Both the position numbers and the translations under genes were made by a program. DNA of 64,000 nt from Timema cristinae (Eukaryota; Arthropoda; Insecta; Phasmatodea; Timematidae): assembly GCA_039000515.1 (NCBI GenBank), contig JBCFYV010011135.1, positions 13,716,376-13,780,375 of the forward strand. Reading direction: 5' to 3'. Positions within the stretch are counted from its first letter, which is position 1. Every line of letters begins with the position of its first letter. Below are positions 48,000-59,543 of the stretch, piece by piece. The notes under the pieces are model-generated. The model made no database searches. It saw only the letters and a program-made list of their open reading frames with translations, and had not been told where the DNA came from.

Positions 48000-48124
48000 C
48001 TACAAGCCGCAAGGAAGGGAGGGAGGAGAGGGAATTGAGACACAAACATTTTAACAACAAAACATTCAAAATTTAAACAGTCACTTATAACAAGCTGATA
48101 TTATTAAACACAAAATTATAAATG

Positions 48125-48500
48125 AGTCAAATCTACTACTTTAAGACCCTGAATACTCGTTTTTACCTTTGAATCCCGAATCTCCAATAGTGAATTCGAA
48201 TTTTAGAAAATACTTATAAAGCTAAGAGGAAATAGGAATATAAAATAGAAATAGTAACTAAATGTTAACAATTTTTAATAAAATATATTCATTGTTTGTC
48301 ATTAAAATGCATTCATTATAACATTCATAAATTCAGTTACGTGTTGATTTACTGGTTTGTAGTCAGGTTGTTAAGCCTGTCCTATAATTATTTTAAGGCT
48401 GAAGCACCAATAAACATTATTACAACTCTAAAATAAGTTCAAATTCAAAATTTAAAATAGATTAAAACATATTTAAACCCTAGTAGTATTAATTATAAAT
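48125..48500 (-). repeat. Family E repeat, reverse copy
   Basis: Reads as the reverse of the 22872 repeat: TAGTGAATTCGAATTTTAGA, then AAATAGTAACTAAATGTTAA, then TGGTTTGTAGTCAGGTTGTT. Confidence 0.6.
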
Positions 48501-48747
48501 AAAGCCTAACTAACCAGACCTTGGTAACTATGGGAATCATTCGTTATTTGAGAAAAAAAAGGCGCTGGTACCAGCTGGAAATTAAAACCGGAACCTCCAG
48601 GTAAGCAGTCAGGAACTCCTAATGTCTGGTTGAATTGGTATTTATTTTAGAATTCTAATATAGCTTATTGTTGGCTCAGCCCAAACATATTTTTGTAACA
48701 AACTTAAGAACATAACCCAGATAGTCCCAAACATAATTATGTTATGT

Positions 48748-49175
48748 TTGGAAGAAGGTATAGGAAAGGTGGATAAAAACATATAAAAGCGGATGAACAC
48801 AATATTGCTTTTACAATTAAAAGAAGAAACAGTTCACACTTTACATTGCTGCTATTGGACAAAGAGGTAATGGCTGGCTCTTGAATAAATTTGATTGTTA
48901 TTGCACAATCCCCCGACCCGGGTTTCATTCTATCGAAACTCTTCAGGAGGGAGTGTGAAACGTGCAACGTAACTTCTTGAAAAAGGAAACCGAAAATCAC
49001 ACGGGAGAAAGAGGAAAATGATAAAGAATAATAAGACACTTAGATAGGAACATGTTAAAGGAATGAATAACACACAGGACATTTAAAAAGGAAATGAACA
49101 TTGGATGTGAACATATAATATATCTCTAAAAGTGAAACCTCGTTTCGCTTTTTGAGATGTTTCCTTATATTTTGA
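48748..49175 (+). repeat. Family D repeat, near full copy
   Basis: Begins GGAAGAAGGTATAGGAAAGG, shares TTTACATTGCTGCTATTGGA and CAGGAGGGAGTGTGAAACGT, and ends at CTCGTTTCGCTTTTTGAGAT, matching the 23640 copy across its length. Confidence 0.75.
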
Positions 49176-49224
49176 AGGAGGTAAAGAAAAGCTGGAAAGA
49201 AACATATAGTTCCTTAAAGAAATA

Positions 49225-49475
49225 TATTCTATATTAGAATCCAAACATAATTATTTAACAAACTTAACAACTAGACCCCAAACCTGAATTGCAACATGTA
49301 AATGAATATATGAATATTATAATAAATGCAGTCTAGCAAATTGTTAGCATTTATTTACCATTTCTATTTTTCACTATTCTATTAAATTTCTATTTCCTAT
49401 AATGTTACTAATTTTTTTCAAGATTTATATTCAAAGTTAAAATCAAGATTTGAATTAATAAAATGGTGAATTTGA
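49225..49475 (+). repeat. Family E repeat, partial
   Basis: Shares AACTTAACAACTAGACCCCA, TTAGCATTTATTTACCATTT and the TTTTTTCAAGATTTATATTC end with the 22872 copy. The first third is missing. Confidence 0.6.
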
Positions 49476-49919
49476 GTCGTTTCTGGAAAAAATAACATTT
49501 TAATTAAATCATTAGAGTGAAGAGAAGGGCTTAAAAACATTGTCATCCCACTGCCATGATAAATCATGGGCAGGTATGGCCTGGTGTATAATTGGGTCAC
49601 CCCTGTCACAGTCTATCTAATCATGGAACTGGGATATTTGCCACCAATCCCTCGTCATTTCCTGTCTTATCAACGCACAGGAGAGAGTGGCTATTGGTGT
49701 TATCAATAATACACAAACACGGTTAAATTATAGACACCAGTAGGAGTGCATGTGTCAAAAACAAAATAAGTTGTGAGCATTGTTATGTAACTTGTAAGTT
49801 CCAGGATGGAACAATTTTCACAGATAGTTCATATAGAATAATCTAAGATCAAGAATGGATTCTTTAAATTATCGAATATTTATAAGTATTTGAGATATCA
49901 GATTAATGATTTTAAAAAA

Positions 49920-50235
49920 ATAATAGGGATAAGGCCTTCAGATTAATGAATCCTTAAGGATATTCGAGGAATCAAGAAAATTTTGGATTAGAAACAAATA
50001 TATATATATTTTTTTTAATTTAAAATTTGTTTAAAAGTGCTAATACAGTTAAATGATGGTTCAAAACCCATTATAACTATAGGATAAACTCAACAACCAG
50101 ACCACAGACCAGTAATATATCACTTAACTAAATGTATGAATGTTATAACGAATGGATTACTAGAAAGAATCTTAACATCTAATTAATATTTTTATTTTCT
50201 TATTATAATAATATTTCTTAATTAAGTTTTTTTTA
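49920..50235 (+). repeat. Family E repeat
   Basis: Shares GAATCCTTAAGGATATTCGA, AAACTCAACAACCAGACCAC and TTAACATCTAATTAATATTT with the other copies. The last part is lost. Confidence 0.65.
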
Positions 50236-50489
50236 AATATTGAATTTATATGATTATTTTTAATAAAGATGATTAAAAGTTATTTTAGTCCATTATATAA
50301 TTACAAGACAAACCTATCCCCCAGAACACATATTAGCCTATCACAATGTTAACCAAATCAGAATTGAAGGGGAAACAACATATTTCAATGTTGGAAATAA
50401 AGTAATTCATGAGTATGACAAACGGATTTGAGATGGTTGTCAACAGAATAAATCCTGATACTGAAATAAAAATTCAATGAATCTATCAC

Positions 50490-50700
50490 CTGATGTAGTT
50501 AACTAACGCGCTAGTTTTGTTGAGAGAGACTGCCAAGGACGGGGAGATCAAGGTTCAAATCTTGGTCAGGTGAACTGGGGGTGGATTTTCCTAAATGGTT
50601 TTCCACTCTCCTTCCACACAAATACAGGTTCACTTCCTATAAATTCAACCTTCTCAATTTCTAACACATTAGTGTAATTAGTAATTAATGCGATTGGCCC
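50490..50700 (+). mobile_element. SINE family A, tail lost
   Basis: Head TGATGTAGTTAACTAACGCG and body GGTTTTCCACTCTCCTTCCA match. The copy stops at TAATTAATGCGATT before the GTAAGACGCGG tail. Confidence 0.85.
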
Positions 50701-51274
50701 TTTTCATTAGGCATGGAAATGCAGAGCTCTGGTAACAAACGGTTATCTTCAAGTATTTTTATTATTTTGCAATTTTTTTTCCGGAAACGATTTGTTCAAG
50801 AATAGAAGCATGTTTATTAAGTTATACTTTTGATATACACACCTCCTCTATAATTTTAACCATGATAAAATATCGATAAAACAGACATATTCCAATAGAA
50901 AACTGCCGGCTTCATAACAAAAAATAAGAAAATGTAACAATTAATTAGAATCGATACATTATCTTAGAAGAGGTGTTGAAAATATTAACATAAAAATTTC
51001 ACTGGTTCTCGAGAAAACCGATATTTTGAAACGTATGATTTTTCCGCAAGACTTGTCAGGTAGCTAGCACCATCTATGGTTTCCGTGATTCTTCTGTTCT
51101 TGTTGGTGCGGAAGGATACTTTGGTCGGTTGCGAAGCCACGCTACACCTTTTACCATTCTGCCCACCAGCCCAAAAAATAGGTTTTAGACTTGCACTTGA
51201 CAGGCCAAGGACCTTAAGAATATAATCCAAATTGGTTGTAAGATGCAGTGCTGAATAAAAAAAATCAATAAATG

Positions 51275-51425
51275 ACAACCTGGATATGGGAATTAAACCC
51301 GGAACCATTGGCCAATTGCTTCTCCACTGAGCATCCTGGTTCCTCCAAACACAATGGCTCAGTGGTAGAGCATTGGTGCCCAAAGCTAAAGGTCCCAGGT
51401 TTGAGTCCCAAGTCAAGGTTATACT
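51275..51425. mobile_element. Two facing tRNA-like fragments
   Basis: 51275-51320 reads minus (ACCTGGATATGGGAATTAAA). 51350-51415 reads plus (ACAATGGCTCAGTGGTAGAG and CCCAGGTTTGAGTCCC). Both resemble the fourth family. Confidence 0.5.
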
Positions 51426-52249
51426 TTTTAACCTAACCCAAACAAATCCTATCCTACCTTATCTAATATTTCAATCTGATGGTATTCAAGAGATTTGAGA
51501 TTCATAAAAGTATCAAAAAAGTATCTCAAATACCATTAAGAAGACCATACATTCCACCAAATAGCATGGTTTAAATAATATTCACTGTTACAGAAACACA
51601 ATGAGGAAAAAAAAATAGAAAAAAAATGGGTGTGTGTACTTATGTACGCGCGTGAGAAGTTATACTTCTTTGGCATCATTAAAAAATATTTCTTTATTTT
51701 GTAAATATTAAATAACCAATAATAAATATTTAACAATAATAATTTAATAATATTTAGTATTAATTATGTTAAATAATAATATTTTAATTTATATCAATAA
51801 ATAATACATACGGATAGTTAACCTCAATTATATTGGAGCACTTGAAAAAGTCTATAAGCACAATTTTTTTCACTAATATTTACGAATAGTAAATAATATT
51901 AATCAAAATATTCAATTTAAATCACTACTGAATATAATTTATTAGCACATATATAATTCGCACTTGTATGAAACTAAAACACGTGTTGTGAATGTAGAAA
52001 CTAGAAACATGTGGATAAATATTATATATATGAAAACAGTGAGCGTACCAACATGCGCGACTAACAGAGGTTTTATTTCTATTTTGTTGGTAGCTTTTTT
52101 TTTTGAGACTTAATGAGCGGTTTAGCTTCAGCCTGTAACTTTTGTGTTACAGTGATGCGCACGCATCTTAAAATTTCACTCTCATCATTTTTTCATAACG
52201 CGCCTAAAAAAAAAAGCAGAGATGGGTTGAATCCTATTCTTTCTGGAAA

Positions 52250-52420
52250 CTTACTTTTTAATCTTCAAGTCTTTAAAAATGTACAATTTAAGTTAAAGTG
52301 ACAATATTTAAAATTGAATTAAAAACAAAAACAAAGTTGTTCAAGGATCGGTGTCACTGATAAATGCTGTTTTATTTTTCATGTGTCTTACATCGTTAGC
52401 AACAAAGAGAACACTTTCAT
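52250..52420 (+). repeat. Family F repeat
   Basis: Shares AGTCTTTAAAAATGTACAAT, CGGTGTCACTGATAAATGCT and CAACAAAGAGAACA with the 7195 and 63840 copies. Confidence 0.55.
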
Positions 52421-53119
52421 AGTAAATTAATTATATTAACCCTTTTGCTGTATATTTAATTTTTTACTTCTTATCTTCAGAAATGCTAATTATAGGTCAA
52501 AAATTCAAAATCTGAATATTTGCATGATGATCATGATTATAATCAAATAATGTGATTTTCAACTAGTAATGCATTTTAAATATGAAATTTAGCATCACAT
52601 TGCCTATAAATCGCATAATAATATATATTTTATATCGATAAAATTTTATACGTCACATATATTATTTATGTCACATTTTACCCAAATGCAATGTTATTCT
52701 GCTATCAGAATTATCTTTTATTTTACTGGCAATACACATTGTCAAACTAATTTCTAAATAAGGATTTGACAGGCCTAATATTGGCTTAATACGGGCAAAT
52801 GTATTAAGAAGAAAATGTTTGAAAATTAGGTTACATCAACACAACTTGAACAATTTTGTGCAACATTGGTGCTTTTCTCAGTGTAGTGTAGTCTATAAAA
52901 TCTTTTATTTGTGTTAGGCATGATTTCAAAATAAGAAATAGGTCAAGAACAAACCACCAGTCGCCAGTAGCCAGAGCCCCACAGATCTTGCTCAAAGTTC
53001 AATCATACTCATTACTTTTTACTAAATATGACATCTTAGATGTTAGCTTTTGTTTGAGACTAAAACATGTTTTCTTATTAGGACTTCATACTGTGTCTAT
53101 ATATACACTTATATTACAC

Positions 53120-53788
53120 TCATTTTTCACAACTGTCACCATACTGGTCTTCATGTTTCACTCTGCAAAGTGACAGGTCTTCCTGTACACTTTCTTTGTA
53201 CGGTATGTGTGAAAGCAACCAATCACACCCCGTTCTGGAACATTTGCTCGGTAGAATGTTGCACACAGAACAGTTTGGCTGGTGTTTCTTGTCTTGAAAC
53301 TGGGCAGGAAAATGTATTTCAGTCAATCTAGAATTCAGTGTCATCGAAAAGGACACTGGGGACAGATTCACATTTTTTTCTGAGTATTTCTTTGCAAAAA
53401 TATTTGTTTCATTTGCCACACGTGAAAAGATTGAACGAGGAGAAAACTTGTAAAAACATCCAGTTGGATCCAAGCCACCTATACCAACTACACTATTTTG
53501 TCCTATGAATGTAGGTATCCAATCTAGATTGACTAACTGTCCTTGGCCAACATCATTGAATTGATTCCACTGTCCACTAACATCAGCAAAATTATCTCCC
53601 AATACATCAATACCAGTTGGTTCATCTTCTTCACTGGAAGTAATGTCATCACTGATTTCAGAATTCAATATCAACTCAATAGTTTCACTGGACAATCTAT
53701 TTCTTCTGGGATTCAAATTTTGAATAAAATATGTGCACTTCGCAAAACCAAAACATAGGCCTAGGAAAAATAAAGGCCTAACTAGCAA
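53120..53788 (-). pseudogene. piggyBac-like transposase, internally deleted remnant
   Basis: A 222-codon open frame on the minus strand. From about residue 28 it shows RNRLSSETIELILNSEISDD followed by an acidic patch, the usual N-terminus of piggyBac-type transposases. Then comes FSPRSIFSRVANETNIFAKK (around residue 114), the start of the DDE_Tnp_1_7 region. It next jumps to HFPAQFQDKKHQPNCSVCN, which resembles the segment leading into the C-terminal zinc-binding region, with Cys residues continuing to the end (SKCSRTGC, DSCEK). The whole catalytic core with its three aspartates is missing, so it cannot be an active transposase. The first 27 residues (MLVRPLFFLGLCFGF) are probably not transposase. 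I could not define terminal repeats or TTAA flanks around it. Motifs are read directly; the family call is from memory of the domain architecture. Confidence 0.7.
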
Positions 53789-55734
53789 ACTAAATTTATT
53801 ACAGGTTTGCCTTTATAATATCTAACATAAAGTTCTCAAACACACGCTAATAGAATTTTACTATTGCCACTTCACATGTAACGAACTCATCAAACATAAA
53901 TTAAGTGTTACTAATACAGTAGAATAACCGGATAGATATCACAAATACTAAGCTAATAAATCCATCGACAATTTTTTCCCGCCACATAAATATTGCATGT
54001 GTGTTACAAGTAATTAAATGTGGAAGTAAACAAGTGCTACTACTGTTATGATTTAGCAGCTGGTAACTGACAGTTCTCGAAATTAAAAACCAGAAGTCAG
54101 AAGCACACGTGCTTGCTAGTATGAAAAATTCAGCGTTATAACACTCTTGTGGCTATTTTCAACTGTCCCAGTAAAGGTAGATAAAGTTTACATGTCATGG
54201 GGTGAAGTCTCAATCGCTGTACTGCCGAGATCAGATATATCCGATTAACGCGGTAAAAAGGTTAATAAAGTTTTGTCCTTTTTATTGATTTTGTTCCCCT
54301 CCCAGCTACACAAGTATAAACAATTTTTACCAATTGACTAAAACTGTAATACCAAGTCAAGATCTTCATAATTGTAATCAAGATACTTTTTTAAGATTTG
54401 GATACATTATGAATACTTGGTATTCGAGGATTAGAGAGTTACTCCTACAAGTAACATCTCTGTTCAGGGCAAAGAACATAATTTAACAAACTTCAATTTA
54501 AGAAAATATATTTACCAATAGCTCAGAAACTATTGGTTTTATAAAAATAGATTTCAATTATAAGTTTTTTATATCTTAAATAGTTGCCAAGAATCAAAAT
54601 TACTTGAGCAGATTTTGAGAGATTCTATTTTTTTTTTTGTCTTTTCACCCTTAAATAAACTACCCTTAATTTTAGGGATGGATAAATAATTCGAGAAATC
54701 CCTCTAAGGAACATTATGAAAACCATAAATAACAAGTTTTAGTCCTATAGTTAAATGTTTTCAGCTTTAGTCCAAGTAAAAGACAGATAAACACCATTAA
54801 AAAAAAATTTTTTTTCGGTGTCAGGGAAGTCAAGAAATGTCCATCAAAATCTTGAGTTCAATTTTTTTTTTTACAATCACAATACTTTCTTTACCAGGAG
54901 GGCGGGAGAAAGTAAAAATGCTAATAAGTTTACATATTTACAAACACATCAATATTTCGATGTTACATGGCATCTACCTCAGAAAGTATTGCCATGTCAA
55001 GTGACATCTAAATATTTAAATTTTTGTAAATATGTGTTAGTGTTTATTACTTTTATTTGTGATTCATTTTCTAGAATATTATCATATTTATTAATCAATA
55101 TTTGTTTTATTAAATCATAAATCTGAAGTTTGTTAAGAGCCCTCAACTCTCAACTATTTTTTAAAGGATTGAGGAAATCATTTCTAGAACATTAAAAAAC
55201 AACACCTTTCCAAAAGAGCTCGAAGAAGAATACATAAGAATTGTCCACAAACCATCATTTCCAAGGAATCATCAGATCCTGTTTTAATTTGCTTGTTTAT
55301 AAGTTTAAACTTCATTGTGGTTGAAAGAAACAAACATTAAAACCACTAGCCAAGTAAGAAGAATTCCTAAACCACTGACACAGATACTCACGCAATACGG
55401 AGTGCCATTAACAACTAGACAAGATTATGTAAACGTGTAACGCTAAGGTACTTGTTTGAATTTACTGTGGTTTTATTATCTGGATAGATATTTCCTTCCT
55501 GAAACATGGCCACTAGTTCCTTCATAATAGGTTTGTTTACTGATAAAGGAAATTGCTTGGATAATGGTTATCAGTAATAACTGTACACTGCATGTCCCAA
55601 TTTAAATAACATGATAGTTATGTGTGTCTTTAGTTTTGTAGTTCTGTAAGGAATCAAAGAAAAATTTATACTAATTTGAAAATCAAAACTGTTATTAAAA
55701 CACTTAAAACATAAAACCAAAAAACAAAAGGGGA

Positions 55735-56240
55735 GAAAAAAGAAAATGGTAAAGAATGATAGGACACATAAATAGGAACATGTAAAAGGTATTACATATA
55801 ATATAATATAATACAATTACCTCATAAAGCGAAAAGAGGTTTTCCTTATTGAGTTATATCATTATAATTTCGCATCCAATGTTCTTTTCCTGTGTTTGTC
55901 CTTTATGTTATACCTTTTACTTGTTCCTATCTATGTGTCCTATCATTCTTTACAATTTTCCTTTTTCTCCCCTTTTGTTTTTTGGTTTTCTCTTATAGGA
56001 AGTTACGTTGCGCGTTTCACACTCCTCCCTGATGAGTTCAGATAGAATGAAACCTAGGTCGGGGGATTGGGCGATGACGATCAATTTTCTTTAAGAGACA
56101 ACCATTACCTCTTTGTCCAATGACAGCAATGTAAAGTGTGAACTGTGTTCTTCTTTTCATTGTAAAAGCCATATTGTGTTTGTCCCCTTTTATATTTTTC
56201 CATCCACCTTTCCTATACCTTCTTCCAAATATAATATAAT
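55735..56240 (-). repeat. Family D repeat, reverse copy with a partial inverted duplicate
   Basis: The minus-strand copy runs from AGAAGGTATAGGAAAGGTGG (56225 downward) through the shared core to GCTTTATGAGG near 55830. The segment 55735-55800 repeats the GAAAATGGTAAAGAATGATA part in the opposite orientation, so the copy folds back on itself. Confidence 0.7.
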
Positions 56241-56271
56241 TAAAACCCTTAAGAAATTTACATATGGGCTT

Positions 56272-56525
56272 TTTTTTAGCATCACATCTTACTACCCATT
56301 CAGGTTGTATGCAAATGTACTAATAATGATAATGTGTTTGTGTTGAGTAAGGTCTAATTAGGAGGAAGTATCCCCGTATTTGTTTAGAGGGAGAGTGGAG
56401 AACATTTAGGAGGGGAAAAAATCTGAGTACACCTGACCTGTATTCAAATACTAGTCTCCCCGTCTTCAGCAGTTAAATCTATTGCGATGGTGACACCTTA
56501 AATCATTCTACCACAAAGGGGGGTG
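56272..56525 (-). mobile_element. SINE family A, diverged
   Basis: TTTTAGCATCACATCTTACT tail, TTAGAGGGAGAGTGGAGAAC body and a TCTACCACAAAGGGGGGTGG head end. Confidence 0.7.
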
Positions 56526-57185
56526 GATCTCAAATGCTAATCCGAACATTAGAAAAATACGATAACAGGGTGAAGTCATAACTGAATGATAACTTATTTT
56601 TTGATTATACATGTGAATTCATTTTCAGTTGAGTGGTAAAATAATGGTCCGGATATAGTTGTTGATTTTGTTCTATGATTATGTTGAACAAAGCCACTAG
56701 TAAGTACCACAGGAGATCCAAGACATTCAGATTAAAAATTATAATAAAAAAGTTTGAATATTGAATTTTGTTGGGCAGAGTAGTGATCGAAATACACAAT
56801 ATATATATAAAAACTATTGTTGACACAATTTATAGCACGGCCGGTACAGCGCTTGGCTGGAACCTGACTAATGGTTTATTATTTGAAAAAAACCTTTTAA
56901 GACTAAATTCATGAGACATCTGTTGGCGTTATAGTGAACTACAAATGTAAACAAACATGAACTTTTGACGGTGATAATTGAACTCCAACAAATCTGAAAT
57001 GTTCTTTGTTTCCTTGAATAGCCCTAAGAATTCAAAAGACACTTCTTTAATTTCTGTCACACACTTCTGCGTTCCATCTCCTTTTCACAATTATTGCAAG
57101 ACACTAAGAGATTATATAATATATTTCTATAAGTAAAACTGGGTTTCAGTTTATGAGGTAATTAATTGTATTATATCTGGAAAAA

Positions 57186-57400
57186 GAAACAGGAAAGGTA
57201 TAAATAAACATTTTAGAAGAACTAACATAGTAACACAAGAAGCACACAGATCACATTTTATATTGTTACCATTGAACAAAGAGGTAATGGCAGCAATGTA
57301 AAATGTGAACTGTATTCTTCTTTTCATTGTAAAAGCCATATTGTTCGTTCCTTTTATATTTGTCTATCTACCTTTCTTGTACCTTCTTCCAAATATAATA
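57186..57400. repeat. Family D derived hairpin
   Basis: A family D 5' part reads forward to GAACAAAGAGGTAATGG and then immediately in reverse (AGCAATGTAAAATGTGAACT onward to TACCTTCTTCCAAATATA). This forms a snapback palindrome of about 100-bp arms. It abuts the TTAA-flanked element at 57408. Confidence 0.7.
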
Positions 57401-57407
57401 CACTTAA

Positions 57408-57754
57408 GGGACGGTCATAAGTCTCCTGGATGAATATTAATCTGGTAGATAAATATTTCTATCTGGTTGATAAGTTAAAAATATTAATCCGGCAGATAAA
57501 TATTTCTATCTGGTCGTTAAGTTAAAAGTGAGTCTTATGACTGCCAGGTAGCATTTATCCGCCAGATAAAATGTATTTATCCATCACATTTTTATCGGGA
57601 GGTTTAAGTACCTGATAAGTTTTATCTGAAAGTTAAAATGGTTGCCATAGTGACGTGTTGTTTTTCATGAGGTTTCGCCTATCAAAATATGTATTTAAGT
57701 TAAAATATTAGTTCACATGTTTAGTAAGCACAGGCCTGGGCTCTTAACTATTTT

Positions 57755-57807
<53 letters not shown>

Positions 57808-58292
57808 GTTAGAGAATTTAATTCTCACTTTTATATAAACTGACAAGCTATTTGAAGAGTTATATTTATATAAGAACAAATTATCAAAATGTGAGTACTA
57901 TAATTGAAAATTTTGTAAACGTTGTACCCAACTATTGACCACATTTTGGCAGACACCAAAATTAGTACTTGCAAGACATCTTAGCTTCTGCACCCACGTG
58001 ACGCCATCTGTTTACTTGCACTCGTTTAGCCGCAATTATTTAACCATATGTTTAGCATTGTAGCCACTTGCCAGATAGTAGCGGTAGTAGGGCTTATACG
58101 CATGCGTGCAACAGTAAAAACAATACCAACCTTGCGTTTTCTGCATAAAATATATTTATCCTTCAGAAAGCTATCTGGAAGATAAATTCAGTTCATATAC
58201 GCGTAAAATATTAAAGTGGCTGATAACCTTTATATGGTCGCTAACTATAACCTCCCGATAGCAATATTCATCCAATAGTCATAAGACCGGCC
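57408..58292. mobile_element. 885-bp TTAA-flanked non-autonomous DNA transposon, piggyBac type
   Basis: TTAA at 57404-57407 and 58293-58296 flank the element. The left end is GGGACGGTCATAAGTC and the right end, reversed, is GGCCGGTCTTATGAC; both continue into TGGATGAATATT, giving imperfect inverted ends of about 30 bp. TTAA duplication and G/C-starting ends are the hallmarks of piggyBac elements. Inside are repeats of a TATCTGG-plus-GATAAATATTTCTATC unit (57460-57520), an (AT)n run (57761-57802) and an outward inverted motif ATCGGGAGGTT. No transposase frame is present. Confidence 0.8.
57761..57802 (+). repeat. (AT)n microsatellite
   Basis: A 42-bp AT run preceded by ten T, inside the TTAA-flanked element. 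Confidence 0.97.
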
Positions 58293-58432
58293 TTAAGACA
58301 TTAATCAGTCTTGTCAGACTTTAGTGGAAAAAAACAAAAAAAAAAAAACACACAACAATAATAATAATAACCCAGCAAAAACAAGAGTATGAAAATAAAA
58401 ATATGTGCATACGTTTTGGTGACCAAACTTAC

Positions 58433-58515
58433 CACTTTCTCATCAAAGAAGCCAAGGTCGTCTGTTCTTTGCTGTCCGAGTAATCTATCTGTTTCAAGGT
58501 CAGTGTCAGCTTCTT
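58433..58515 (-). CDS. APBA: X11/Mint exon with ETDRLLGQQR motif
   Basis: This 83-nt exon has acceptor ttgtttcag|AA and a near-ideal donor GTG|gtaagt. It encodes two bases plus 27 codons: EADTDLETDRLLGQQRTDDL followed by GFFDEKV. It enters at phase 1, completing a Glu codon with the exon at 61297, and leaves at phase 0, which is what the next exon at 47999 needs. The acidic ETDRLLGQQR stretch resembles, from memory, the region upstream of the PTB domain in arthropod X11/Mint proteins. No catalytic residues are expected because this is an adaptor. The reading frame is unambiguous; the family assignment rests on the motif plus phase continuity with the PTB exons. Confidence 0.87.
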
Positions 58516-58789
58516 CTGAAACAAAGTGTTTAGCATTAATCTGCCGTTCATCTGCCGTAAATTACATTTACAGAATACATAGCTAAGGTAAGACTAGAGC
58601 ACTCGAGTACCATTTTATTCAAATACTATAACCCTCAACAGGTGTATAAGAAACTTCGCATGGGAAAGAGGATTGCTGTTGAAATGTAAAGAAGTTCTGT
58701 CTGGGGCATACTTCGTACCCATAGTTACTAATGAAGCTGTCACAAGGAGAAATAGGATTAGGAATTAAGTTGTTTGGGCAAGAGTTGGG

Positions 58790-59045
58790 AAACAGAGAGT
58801 CCAGTGAGATAGAGGAGGAAGCAAGTGTGAGATTGTATGGACGCGTAATGAAGATGGAAAGGAAAGGATCCCAAGAAGAATAATGGAAGTGAAGTTTGGA
58901 GGGAAATGAACACAAAAGAGTACCAACAAAGAGATAGGAAGAGTGCAAGTGAGAAGAATGGGCTAGAGTAAGGAAGGAAGAGGACGATGGAGGCATTTAA
59001 CTAAACTGACCTGACAATAGGCTAGAATAATTCCCGATGATTATG
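58790..59045 (+). mobile_element. LINE 3' end remnant
   Basis: A purine-rich stretch ends in GGACGATGGAGGCATTTAAC and TAAACTGACCTGACAATAGG, paralleling 33060-33106. The minus-strand open frame here looks incidental. Confidence 0.45.
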
Positions 59046-59274
59046 ACTAACACCCTCCTGCGATGTACATTCCATCAACATAGAACAAGAGCAGTACCCC
59101 AAAGTAGTTTTTAATCTCCCAAGAGAAGTTGTCACCCTTCAAAACTTTAATATTTTGAACCCCCCCTATCCCTTTTCAGTCTACTATCCCCTAAGAGGAA
59201 GATGCCATGTCGCATCGAGGTGTTTGTAAATATTAATTAGTGTTTTTAATTATCACTGTATATTATTATAATAT

Positions 59275-59490
59275 ACATTTGGAAGAAAGTGCAGTAAAGG
59301 TGGATAAAAACATAAAAGGTTTCAAACACAATATGGCTTTTACAATGAAAAGAACACAGTTCACACTTTACATTGCTGCCATTGGACAAAGAGGTAATGG
59401 TTGTCTCTTAAAGAAAATAGATCATTACTGCCCAATCCCCTGACCTAGGTTTCATTCTATCAGAACTCATCAGGGAGTAGTGTGAAAAAA
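59275..59490 (+). repeat. Family D repeat, 5' half
   Basis: Matches the family from ATTTGGAAGAAAGTGCAGTA to CATCAGGGAGTAGTGTGAAA, then is cut short by the CA/CG microsatellite. Confidence 0.75.
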
Positions 59491-59543
59491 CGCACGCACG
59501 CACACACACACGCGCACACGCACACACACACACACACACACAC
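59491..59543 (+). repeat. (CA)n/(CG) microsatellite
   Basis: CGCACG units grading into CACACA; it truncates a family D repeat. Confidence 0.95.

Larger units (their letters stand above)
48000..58432 (-). other. Intron between N-terminal exons
   Basis: A 10.4-kb intron containing copies of two mid-size repeat families, a piggyBac-like transposase remnant (53120-53788) and the 885-bp TTAA-flanked element (57408-58292). I see nothing recognisable in 50720-51260, 51430-52240, 52430-53110, 53830-55700 or 56530-57150. Confidence 0.8.

Noticed and set aside
47731..48054. Plus-strand Ala/Gly-rich frames
   Set aside because: They are shadows of the GC-rich minus-strand linker exon.
50985..51416. 143-codon minus-strand frame
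   Set aside because: It spans tRNA-like fragments and AT-rich DNA and matches no family I know. A protein search would be decisive; a conserved hit would reverse this.
58619..58996. 125-codon minus-strand frame rich in Ser and Pro
   Set aside because: It is opposite a purine-rich LINE remnant and has no splice sites or motif.
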